Part shown: positions 8,084-14,492 of the stretch, piece after piece
How the letters are laid out: each line of letters begins with the position of its first letter
Numbering within the stretch: the stretch's first letter is position 1
Assembly: GCA_025450495.1 (NCBI GenBank)
Contig: JANWHI010000019.1
Coordinates: forward strand, 1 to 34,435
DNA: 34,435 nucleotides
From: Candidatus Dormiibacter sp.
GTDB taxonomy: Bacteria > Chloroflexota > Dormibacteria > UBA8260
Direction of reading: 5' to 3'
Notes under the pieces: generated by a model
What the model saw: the letters and a program-made list of their open reading frames with translations, nothing else
Database searches by the model: none
Told to the model about the DNA's origin: nothing
Position numbers and translations under genes: made by a program

Positions 8084-8716
8084 TCAGGGACCGGCCTCTG
8101 CGCCGGTCCCTTTGTTTGTGGGTCGCGAACAGCGCGGAGGCGAGACGGCCGGGTGTCCGGCCCACCAGAAACGCAGAGGCAGTTCGACGGCGCGACCAAT
8201 CCCGACGCGCGGACCAACCCGCAGCGGCACGCCCGGGGCCGCCGCCTCGAGATGGATGGGACCGGCAGCGCACAGGTCCGCACCGTTGTCAGCGATGGCG
8301 AGGCCGAGGCCCTTGCACAGGTTGCCCGGCCCGCTCAGCAGGCGCGCCCGAGTCGGAGCCTGGCCGCGCCGCAAGCGCACCGTCTCCTCCCCTTGCTCGA
8401 CGACCGCCGAGCGCAACAGCACCGCGGAGGCAGTGCCCACCGGTGAACACACCACGTTGGCGCAGTGATGCATCCCGTAGCTGAAATACACGTACAGGTG
8501 GCCCGGCTCACCGAACATGATCGATGCGCGCGGGGTGGGGCCGCGAAACGCGTGGGATGCAGGATCGTCGCGGCCGCGGTATGCCTCGACCTCGACAACA
8601 CGGGCGCAAACTTCCGCGGGCGTCCCTGCGCCGGTCACGATCACCGCACCGACCAGCTCGGGAGCCACATCCGCCGCATCGCGGGACAGGAAAGCCCGCG
8701 ACAGATGCCGCGCTAT
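8084..8716 (-). CDS. mpg: 3-methyladenine DNA glycosylase, Mpg/AAG family
   Basis: Mpg/AAG removes alkylated and deaminated purines from DNA in base-excision repair. Family features are VVEVEAYRGRDDPASHAFRGPTPR (VETEAY... in homologues, with the catalytic glutamate), the FGEPGHLYVYFSYGMHHCANVV segment and SGPGNLCKGLGL. The first conventional start is GTG 8668, but in-frame codons upstream translate to AFLSRDAADVAPELVG. That aligns with the conserved FY/FF...LAPxLLG beginning of the family, so a start at 8668 would cut a conserved segment. Only non-standard codons remain before the in-frame stop at 8728. ATA 8716 has GAGG 7 bp upstream and overlaps the pheT stop as ATAG. CTG 8704 is the alternative. 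I therefore use 8716, with the exact start uncertain. It is the last gene of the infC-to-pheT run. Confidence 0.9.
   Translation of the reverse strand: MARHLSRAFLSRDAADVAPELVGAVIVTGAGTPAEVCARVVEVEAYRGRDDPASHAFRGPTPRASIMFGEPGHLYVYFSYGMHHCANVVCSPVGTASAVLLRSAVVEQGEETVRLRRGQAPTRARLLSGPGNLCKGLGLAIADNGADLCAAGPIHLEAAAPGVPLRVGPRVGIGRAVELPLRFWWAGHPAVSPPRCSRPTNKGTGAEAGP
8087..8119 (+). terminator. Intrinsic terminator of the plus-strand RNA, overlapping the 3' end of mpg
   Basis: GGGACCGGC (8087-8095), a six-base loop and GCCGGTCCC (8102-8110) form a perfect 9-bp stem followed by TTTGTTTGT (8111-8119). It lies just upstream of the mpg stop, so its bases also encode the last residues of Mpg. Read on the minus strand, the same hairpin is followed by the stop codon and TGAATGTTTGT, a poor U tract. 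It may slow transcription from both sides but is a convincing terminator only for the plus strand. Confidence 0.8.
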
Positions 8717-11175
8717 CGCCGCACCTCAGCGGCGCAGCTCGACCGCAACGCTTGCGCGATGACCGCCTGCACGCCCTGAGCCTCGTCGGTGGTGAGCGTG
8801 CGGTCCGCGGCACGGTAGGTGAGGCGGAACGTCCAGCCCTTCCGAGCAGCACCGACGCTTGCCCCCTGGTACTGGTCGTAGAGAACGACGCTCTCTAGAA
8901 GTGAGCCGCCGGCCTGATGGATTGCGGTCAATGCGTCGCCGGCGAGGGCATCCGAGGGCACGGTCACCGAGAGATCCTGGACCACCGCCGGGTGGCGAGG
9001 CGGAGCCAGGTAGCGTCGCGTCGCCAGCAGCGATGGCAGCACCAGCGGCTCGACCTCGATCTCGGCGACGGCAACACGACCGCGCACGTCGAAACGGGCG
9101 AGGCTGGCGGGGTCGAGCTCGCCAACCACGCCGATGTCACGGCCGTCGCAGACCAGCCGGCCGGCCCGGCCGCTGCGCATGCCCGCGACAGCCCCCGGGA
9201 CGGTCTGCACGGCACCGGCGCCCAGCTCGTGAGCGACGCGCGCGACCACCGCCTGGAGAGCGCGAAGACGGGCCTCTGCCTCGGCAGCGCTCGACGCTGT
9301 CGCGGCGGCGGTCAAAAGGAGCGGCTCCGCCGGCAGCGGCGTGAAGGCGTCGTCGAGGCTGTCCGCCGTCGAACCCGGCGCCCGGCCGCGCCGCTCGCCC
9401 TCCCAGAAGGCGCGGCCAAGCTCGAAGAGGCGAACCCCGTCGACGCCGCGCCGGACGTTGCCCGCCACCGCCTGCACCACCCCGGGGAGCAGGCTGGTGC
9501 GCAAAACACTCCATTCCTCGGACAGCGGGTTGCGCAGGGGGATCGGCGTGCGACCCTCCCCCACGCCCTCGAGGGAAGCGGCCAGCGATGAGGAGATGAA
9601 CGACCAGGTGATCGCCTCGTCGTAGCCGGCTCCGATGAGCACGTCCTTGACGCGGTCTTCGGCGGGCTGTTCGGAGGCGACACCGTCGGCAGCGATGCGC
9701 CGGCCGGGAAGCGTGCTGGGAACGCGGTCGTATCCCAGCGAGCGCCCCACCTCCTCCACCACGTCCTCGACGATGAGAACGTCGCGGCGGAAATGGGGGA
9801 CGGTAACGGTGAGGTCGTCACCCTGCTGCTCGACACCAAAGCCGAGTCGCGCGAGGACCGTCGCCGCCTCGGTGGTGTCGACCTGGTAGCCGAGCTGTCG
9901 TGAGATGGTGGCACCGCTGACCCCGATCGGCGGGATCGGCGGCAGCTCGCGGGCGCGGACGTCGACCCTGTCCTGGAGGACATGGCCAGCCCCCAGCTCG
10001 GCGATCAACGCCGCGGCGCGGTCGAGCGCCAGCGGCGGCAGCGTGTCGCTGAGCCCCTTCTCGTTGAGCGTCGACGCATCGGTGCGAACGCCGTGCCGCA
10101 TGGACGTTGCCCGAACCGTGGGGCCATCCCAGGTGGCTGCCTCGAGCAGGACGTTGCGCGTTGCCTCGTCGACCGCGGTGCTCGCCCCGCCGATCACGCC
10201 GGCGAAGCTCACCGCAACCTCCGCGGCGCACACCACCATGTCACCCCGGCCGGCGCGACGGTCGACGCCGTCAAGGCAGGTGACCAGCTCTTCACGACCG
10301 CGCCGAACAACCACCCGCGCGGCGCGGGTGCCGTCAGCCTGCGCTCCGATGAAGCGGTCGAGGTCGAAGCCGTGCAGCGGCTGGCCGAGCTCGTGGGCCA
10401 CGTAGTTGGTGACGTCGACCACGTTGCTGATCGGTCGCAGACCGATTGAGCGCAAGCGGCGCTGCAACCATTCCGGCGAGGGGGCGACGGCGACGTTCTC
10501 GATGATGCGCACCGCGAACCGCGGGCAACCCTCCGGGTCCTCGACCTCGACAGCTGCGCGGTTGGTCAGGCTGGCGGCGCTGAGCAGCCCCTCCGGGATG
10601 GAGGTGTCGGGCTCGCGCACCGTCTCGCCGATCGCCGCAGCCACCTCGCGCGCGATGCCGACATGGCAGAGGCAGTCAGGCCGGTTGGTGGTCACCTCCA
10701 CCTCGAGGACGGTGTCCAGGGTCACCGCCTCGCTCAACGGCTGACCCGGCTGGCCGTGGTCGAGATGAAGGATGCCGGTGGCATCCTCGCCGAGGCCGAG
10801 CTCAACCGCTGAGCAGAGCATTCCCGGGGACTGATACTTGCCGCCAAACATGGCTCGAACTCCGAGTGGCTCGGCCCAGCCGACCAGCAGCGTCCCGGGC
10901 GGCGCGTAGGGCACCAGGTCGCCGGCGCTGAGGTTGGCGGCCCCGGTCAGCACCCGGACCGGTGCGGTCTCGCCCACGTCGATGTCAGCGAACTGCACCC
11001 CCTTGGTCGACTCCGGCACGGGTGCCAGGCCAACGACCCGGGCGACGACGACTCCCATTGGGCCGCGCTGCACGTGCTCGACCTCGGTCCCGGTCTCGAT
11101 CAGGCCCTCGACCAGGGTGTCGAGCGGCGCGTCGAGCACCGCGTACTCCCGCAGCCACTCCAGCGACACCTTCAC
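8713..11175 (-). CDS. pheT: Phenylalanyl-tRNA synthetase beta subunit
   Basis: The beta subunit binds tRNA-Phe and edits mischarged tyrosine. It acts as an alpha2-beta2 complex with PheS. The 820-residue protein begins [15 protein letters not shown]. It contains the EMAP-like tRNA-binding domain (about 40-155, with QFADIDVG and GMLCSAVELGLGED), the B3/B4 editing region (about 210-380), the B5 segment (about 400-475), the core domain (RTSLLPGVVQ) and the C-terminal FDX-ACB domain (RHPAVVQDLSVTVP onward). Length and order are normal. The start is GTG 11175, overlapping the pheS stop (GTGA). Confidence 0.97.
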   Translation of the reverse strand: MKVSLEWLREYAVLDAPLDTLVEGLIETGTEVEHVQRGPMGVVVARVVGLAPVPESTKGVQFADIDVGETAPVRVLTGAANLSAGDLVPYAPPGTLLVGWAEPLGVRAMFGGKYQSPGMLCSAVELGLGEDATGILHLDHGQPGQPLSEAVTLDTVLEVEVTTNRPDCLCHVGIAREVAAAIGETVREPDTSIPEGLLSAASLTNRAAVEVEDPEGCPRFAVRIIENVAVAPSPEWLQRRLRSIGLRPISNVVDVTNYVAHELGQPLHGFDLDRFIGAQADGTRAARVVVRRGREELVTCLDGVDRRAGRGDMVVCAAEVAVSFAGVIGGASTAVDEATRNVLLEAATWDGPTVRATSMRHGVRTDASTLNEKGLSDTLPPLALDRAAALIAELGAGHVLQDRVDVRARELPPIPPIGVSGATISRQLGYQVDTTEAATVLARLGFGVEQQGDDLTVTVPHFRRDVLIVEDVVEEVGRSLGYDRVPSTLPGRRIAADGVASEQPAEDRVKDVLIGAGYDEAITWSFISSSLAASLEGVGEGRTPIPLRNPLSEEWSVLRTSLLPGVVQAVAGNVRRGVDGVRLFELGRAFWEGERRGRAPGSTADSLDDAFTPLPAEPLLLTAAATASSAAEAEARLRALQAVVARVAHELGAGAVQTVPGAVAGMRSGRAGRLVCDGRDIGVVGELDPASLARFDVRGRVAVAEIEVEPLVLPSLLATRRYLAPPRHPAVVQDLSVTVPSDALAGDALTAIHQAGGSLLESVVLYDQYQGASVGAARKGWTFRLTYRAADRTLTTDEAQGVQAVIAQALRSSCAAEVRR

Positions 11176-12236
11176 GCTTGGCTCACAAAGCGAACGTCGT
11201 TCTCGTAGAGAAGCCGGCCGTCCTCGATACCGTATGCCAGCATCGCGATGCGGTCAGGCCCCATGCCGAACGCGAAGCCGGAGAAGCGCGTCGGGTCGAT
11301 CCGCCCGTTGCGCAGCACGTTGGGATGGATCATCCCGCCGCCGACATACTCCAGCCAGCCGGTTCCCTTGCACAGCCGGCAGCCACGCCCGTCGCACAGC
11401 GCGCAGGAGACGTCGACCTCCACCGACGGCTCGGTGAACTCGAAATGATGCGGTCGCAGGCGGGTCCTTCTGTCGACGCCGAACATCGAGCGGGCGAAGA
11501 ACTCGAGCGTGCCCTTGAGGTCACTGAGCGCGATGCCCTCGTCGATGCACATCCCCTCCACCTGGAAGAACATCGGGAAGTGGGTGGCGTCATAGTCACG
11601 CCGGAACGACTTGCCCGGGACGATGACCCGCTGCGGAGCGCCGCGCACCAGCATGCTGCGCACCTGCACCGGCGACGTATGGGTGCGCAGCAGCCGATCG
11701 TCGTCGATGTAGAAGGTGTCCTGGGTGGCCCGCGACGGGTGCCCCGGCGGCATGTTGACCAGGGTGAAGTTGTAGCGGTCGAATTCGACCTCGGGACCCT
11801 CGACGGCGATGTAGCCGATCTGGGCAAAGATACGCCGCACGTCGCGGATCACGCGCGAGACGGGATGGAGGTGGCCACGGCGCAGGGGCAGCGGCGGCCA
11901 GCTGAGGTCAATCGCTTCGAGATCAGGGCCGTGCCCGGCGGTGGCCAGGGCGGTGCGACGCTCGTGGATGGCCTCGGTGACCCTCTCCACCAGCGCGTTG
12001 ACGGTCTGGCCGAGGGCACGGCGAGCGTCAGCGTCGGGGGTCGACCCGATGCGCTTGCGAAACACGGTGAGCAGACCGTCGCCGCGACCCAGGTACCGCG
12101 AGCGCACGGCGTCGAGCGTCGCATCGTCGCCGGCCGCCGCCACCTCCTCGAGGGCGGCCGCGGCCACCGTGTGCACGTCAGGACCTGGGGTTTGCTCAGC
12201 CGCTGCGTGCGGTGGCTGGCCGCGATTGCCGGTCAC
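11172..12236 (-). CDS. pheS: Phenylalanyl-tRNA synthetase alpha subunit
   Basis: This catalytic subunit of PheRS activates phenylalanine. The 354-residue protein has the N-terminal coiled region, then the class II motifs: [11 protein letters not shown] and [11 protein letters not shown] (motif region 1), [21 protein letters not shown] (motif 2) and [11 protein letters not shown] (motif 3). A four-cysteine cluster, [12 protein letters not shown], precedes [14 protein letters not shown] and is found in a subset of bacterial PheS proteins, probably binding zinc. The start is GTG 12236, overlapping the rplT stop as GTGA, so translation is coupled to L20. The N-terminal 15 residues are low-complexity and poorly constrained. 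Confidence 0.97.
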   Translation of the reverse strand: MTGNRGQPPHAAAEQTPGPDVHTVAAAALEEVAAAGDDATLDAVRSRYLGRGDGLLTVFRKRIGSTPDADARRALGQTVNALVERVTEAIHERRTALATAGHGPDLEAIDLSWPPLPLRRGHLHPVSRVIRDVRRIFAQIGYIAVEGPEVEFDRYNFTLVNMPPGHPSRATQDTFYIDDDRLLRTHTSPVQVRSMLVRGAPQRVIVPGKSFRRDYDATHFPMFFQVEGMCIDEGIALSDLKGTLEFFARSMFGVDRRTRLRPHHFEFTEPSVEVDVSCALCDGRGCRLCKGTGWLEYVGGGMIHPNVLRNGRIDPTRFSGFAFGMGPDRIAMLAYGIEDGRLLYENDVRFVSQA

Positions 12237-12595
12237 GCCGACGTCAGAGCGCCCCGAGCCACCTCGACGAGCTGGGTGAACGATGCCGAATCCTCGACTG
12301 CCAGGTCGGCGAGCATCTTCCGGTTGATGTCGATGCCCGCGTTCTTCAGCCCGTGCATGAACTGGTTGTACGCCAGGCCGTTCTGCCGCGCCGCAGCATT
12401 GATGCGCGTGATCCAGAGGCCTCGCATGTCGCCCTTGCGCAGCTTGCGGTCGCGGTACTGGTACGACAGCGAGTGCATGACCGCCTCGTTGGCGGCCTTG
12501 AAGTGCAGGCGGCGGTCACCCTGCATCCCCTCGGCCAGCTCGAGGATCTTCTTGTGGCGGGCACGCGCGGTGACGCCCCTTTTGACTCTCGCCAT
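12233..12595 (-). CDS. rplT: Ribosomal protein L20
   Basis: L20 is an early assembly protein of the 50S subunit and, in Firmicutes and gamma-proteobacteria, a feedback regulator of the infC-rpmI-rplT operon. The 120-residue product [21 protein letters not shown]... contains the typical [25 protein letters not shown] and [28 protein letters not shown] segments. ATG 12595 has GAGGAGA upstream. It follows rpmI by 15 bp and overlaps pheS by 4 bp. Confidence 0.98.
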   Translation of the reverse strand: MARVKRGVTARARHKKILELAEGMQGDRRLHFKAANEAVMHSLSYQYRDRKLRKGDMRGLWITRINAAARQNGLAYNQFMHGLKNAGIDINRKMLADLAVEDSASFTQLVEVARGALTSA

Positions 12596-12610
12596 GATCT
12601 CTCCTCGGTG

Positions 12611-12808
12611 CTACAGGTAGGGGGCCAGGCGGCGCACGTGCTTGACGTCCGCCGGCGACACCGGCTGCTGCTTGTTCATGACCCGTTTGCGCTTGCTGCT
12701 CTTGTGTTCGAGCATGTGCGACTTGAAGGCCTTCCGCCGCATCACCTTGCCGGTGCTGGTGATGCGAAAACGCTTCTGGGTGGCCTTATGAGTTCGAATT
12801 TTCGGCAT
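12611..12808 (-). CDS. rpmI: Ribosomal protein L35
   Basis: L35 is a small structural protein of the 50S subunit. The 65-residue product MPKIRTHKATQKRFRIT... is strongly basic and matches the family over its full length (TGKVMRRKAFKSHMLEHKSSKRKR). ATG 12808 has GGAGGG 7 bp upstream and lies inside the last 23 bases of infC in another frame, an unusually long overlap for this operon. Confidence 0.97.
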   Translation of the reverse strand: MPKIRTHKATQKRFRITSTGKVMRRKAFKSHMLEHKSSKRKRVMNKQQPVSPADVKHVRRLAPYL

Positions 12809-13598
12809 TCTCTTCCCTCCGCTTGGCTGCGGCAGTGGTCGTGCTGGTTGTTCGGGGTGCCGCAGCGGCGCTCTTCTTTGCGGCTGCAGGGGGCTTCTTT
12901 GCGGCCGTGGCCGTCTTGGCAGCGGGAGCAGTCACCGTCGCCACGGCCTGCGCGGATGCCGGAGCGGTCGCCGCGGAGCCTGCCCCGGGCTGCTGCTCGG
13001 CGTTGGCGCTGCCGTTGGCGGCGTGGGCGTGCTCAGACGGCTGAGCGCGATCCTCGTGTGGACGATCGCCACGGGTGTGCTTCTTGGCCGTCGGGCTGAG
13101 GATCATGATCATGTTCCTGCCTTCGACCAGTGGGGATCTCTCGATGATCGCGAGGTCACTGAGCTCATCGGTCATGCGGTCGAGCAGCTTGCGGCCGTAC
13201 TCCTGGTGGACCATCTCCCGACCGCGGAACATGATCGTCAGCTTGACCTTGTCACCTTCGCCGAGGAACTGCTTCACCTTGGCCAGCTTGGTGCGAAAGT
13301 CGTTGTCCGAGATCTTCGGGCGCAGCTTCTGCTCCTTGAGCTGCACGACGTTGTGGTCCCTGCGGCTGTCCTTTTCCCGCTTCAGTGCCTCGAACTTGAA
13401 ACGTCCGTAGTCCATGAGCCGGCAGACGGGCGGTTGGGCCAGAGGTGCCACCTCGACGAGGTCGAGACCGCGATCGACGGCGAGTTGCCTGGCCTGCTCG
13501 ATGGTGACGATGCCGAGCGCTTCATCGGTGGTGTCGTCAAAGAGACGAACCTGCGGGATGCGGATCTGCTCGTTGATCCTCAACTCTCGAAAGGCGAT
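12786..13598 (-). CDS. infC: Translation initiation factor IF-3 with long low-complexity tail, ATC start
   Basis: IF3 keeps ribosomal subunits apart and checks the initiator tRNA and start codon. The core (residues 1 to about 175) has FRELRINEQIRIPQVRLF at the start, QPPVCRLMDYGRFKFE, and the C-terminal domain KLRPKISDNDF...VKLTIMFRGREM. No ATG, GTG or TTG fits the conserved start. An ATC codon at 13598 sits 9 bases after GGAGG, matching the rare AUU/AUC/AUA starts known for infC that allow IF3 to limit its own synthesis. About 95 extra residues rich in Ala, Thr, Lys and Pro follow the core, absent from E. coli IF3. The function of the tail is unknown. Confidence 0.95.
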   Translation of the reverse strand: MAFRELRINEQIRIPQVRLFDDTTDEALGIVTIEQARQLAVDRGLDLVEVAPLAQPPVCRLMDYGRFKFEALKREKDSRRDHNVVQLKEQKLRPKISDNDFRTKLAKVKQFLGEGDKVKLTIMFRGREMVHQEYGRKLLDRMTDELSDLAIIERSPLVEGRNMIMILSPTAKKHTRGDRPHEDRAQPSEHAHAANGSANAEQQPGAGSAATAPASAQAVATVTAPAAKTATAAKKPPAAAKKSAAAAPRTTSTTTAAAKRREENAENSNS

Positions 13599-13735
13599 GG
13601 GTGGAAACCTCCAAAACACAAAAACCTGGACAGCGATTCCGCTATCCAGGCCTGACCGATCTGGACCTCCAAGGCGAACCCGGAAGGTGAGGCCGCAGCG
13701 CACGGACCCTCTTTGCGGCGCCACGATGGCGTCCG
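13599..13735 (-). promoter_or_regulatory. infC leader with attenuator-like alternative hairpins
   Basis: The predicted leader of about 137 nt contains a hairpin GCCGCA/TGCGGC (13719-13714 with 13697-13692), then GTCCAG (13666-13661), which can pair with CTGGAT (13649-13644) in the upstream arm of the terminator. The two pairings are mutually exclusive, as expected of an antiterminator and terminator. In Bacillus subtilis L20 represses infC-rpmI-rplT by favouring termination in the leader. The same logic here is inference, because I have not matched the L20-binding structure base by base. Confidence 0.55.
13613..13650 (-). terminator. Intrinsic terminator in the infC leader
   Basis: On the minus strand CCTGGATAGCG, loop GAAT and CGCTGTCCAGG (13650-13625) form an 11-bp stem with a single wobble pair, followed at once by TTTTTGTGTTTT (13624-13613). 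It ends directly before the infC ribosome-binding site GGAGG. Termination here would switch off the whole infC-rpmI-rplT-pheST-mpg run, so it looks like a regulated attenuator and not an operon end. Confidence 0.8.
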
Positions 13736-13742
13736 ACGCGTG

Positions 13743-13751
13743 AGCATACCA
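13743..13751 (-). promoter_or_regulatory. Extended -10 promoter of the infC operon
   Basis: TGGTATGCT on the minus strand is an extended -10 element (TGnTAnnnT type) in the 17 bp just after the tlyA stop. No good -35 is seen 16-18 bp upstream, as is common with extended -10 promoters. The inferred start is near 13735. The tRNA-Val gene has the matching element TGGTATCAT. Confidence 0.5.
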
Positions 13752-13765
13752 CCCCGCAGCGACCG

Positions 13766-14482
13766 CTACCGCGGCGAGCGCACGGCGTGCAGCAGCAGCT
13801 CGCGCGCCCCCCGCCTCCCGGTGACCGGTGAGTCGATCCAGCCTCTGATCTCCCATGCCGCGGCGGTGACCCCGGCCGAGGCGGCGGCGAGCGCAGCGTC
13901 GAGGCTGGCGCGGTCAGACGGCGCGGTGGCTGCTCGCAGCTCGAACATCGGCTTGACCAGCCCGATCAGGATCGCCCCGGGCGCGATGCGCAGGCGATCG
14001 AGCTGGGCGACAGCGCCGCTGAGACTCAGATACGAGACGTCGATGCTGATCACCTCGACGGTGTCGGGGACCAACGTGGTGTCGAGCTCAGCGATGTTGA
14101 CGGCTTCGAGGTTGATGACCCGTTCGTCCTGGCGCAGCGAGCCGAGCAGCTGGCCATGGCCGGCATCGACGGCGTAGACCCGCCGTGCGCCGGCGTCGAG
14201 CAGGGCCGTCGTGAAGCCACCGGCCGCCGCGCCGACGTCGAGGGCCACCCGGCCCGACACGGCTACGTCGAATTCCTGCAGCGCGGCGCGAAGCTTGACC
14301 GCACCGCGCAGGGCGCTGGCCGGGCGCGTGCTGACGTGTGCGCCGGCGCGCACGCGTGAGCGGGTGCTGGTCACCGGGACTCCGTCGACGAGCACCCCAC
14401 CGGCTGCGATCAGCGCCGCCGCGTCCTCGCGGGGGAAGGCCTCGCGCACGACGTCGAGCAGGAGGCGTCCAGCGCGCGCCAT
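13766..14482 (-). CDS. TlyA-like S4-domain rRNA methyltransferase, divergent paralog
   Basis: TlyA enzymes 2'-O-methylate ribosomal RNA. This 238-residue protein has an N-terminal S4-type RNA-binding region (ALIAAGGVLVDGVPV) and a SAM-dependent methyltransferase domain (VALDVGAAAGGFTTALLDAGARRVYAVDAGHGQ). Motifs differ from the canonical TlyA at 33838: LRGAVKL replaces the usual RGG-type KL motif, and GAAAGGF replaces GASTGGF. The residues expected of a KDKE-type 2'-O-methyltransferase still look present (Lys in VKL, Asp in SIDVSYLSL, Lys in GLVKPMFEL, Glu in RGARELLLHAV). It starts at ATG 14482, ten bases after thrS, and interrupts the usual thrS-infC neighbourhood. Its target may differ from TlyA's, which is inference. 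Confidence 0.85.
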   Translation of the reverse strand: MARAGRLLLDVVREAFPREDAAALIAAGGVLVDGVPVTSTRSRVRAGAHVSTRPASALRGAVKLRAALQEFDVAVSGRVALDVGAAAGGFTTALLDAGARRVYAVDAGHGQLLGSLRQDERVINLEAVNIAELDTTLVPDTVEVISIDVSYLSLSGAVAQLDRLRIAPGAILIGLVKPMFELRAATAPSDRASLDAALAAASAGVTAAAWEIRGWIDSPVTGRRGARELLLHAVRSPR

Positions 14483-14492
14483 CGTGCCCAGG

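Larger units (their letters stand above)
7791..8119 (+). ncRNA. Candidate structured RNA of about 330 nt, family unknown
   Basis: Between yebC and mpg lies the longest stretch without a recognised protein gene. It starts from a good plus-strand promoter and ends at an intrinsic terminator. Visible structure: CCGGGCC/GGCCCGG enclosing a smaller ACTC/GAGT hairpin just downstream of a 15-codon ORF; a long-range stem 7892-7902 with 7977-7986 (ACCT-c-CACCGC with GCGGTGAGGT) enclosing CACCG/CGGTG and CCCGG/CCGGG helices; a GCCGG/CCGGC hairpin containing CTGGCCAG; a perfect GGCACC-TGCG-GGTGCC hairpin (8014-8029); a perfect 8-bp hairpin with loop GCTC (8039-8058); GCCGA/TCGGC (8060-8075); then the terminator. 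I looked for and did not find signatures of RNase P RNA, tmRNA, SRP RNA or a T-box. The only gene downstream is antisense, so it is not a conventional leader. Transcription and function are inferred. Confidence 0.6.

Noticed and set aside
7791..8119. Structured RNA as tmRNA, RNase P RNA, SRP RNA or T-box leader
   Set aside because: No tRNA-like ends or tag reading frame ending in ALAA, no conserved RNase P core, no GGAAGCAGCC-type SRP apical loop, no T-box sequence, and no gene downstream on the strand. 6S-like or Ms1-like RNA cannot be excluded by eye.
7717..8283. Minus-strand frame of 188 codons across the yebC-mpg gap and the mpg end
   Set aside because: It overlaps the conserved end of mpg in another frame, has no ribosome-binding site, low-complexity Arg/Ala/Pro composition, and runs through the yebC promoter.
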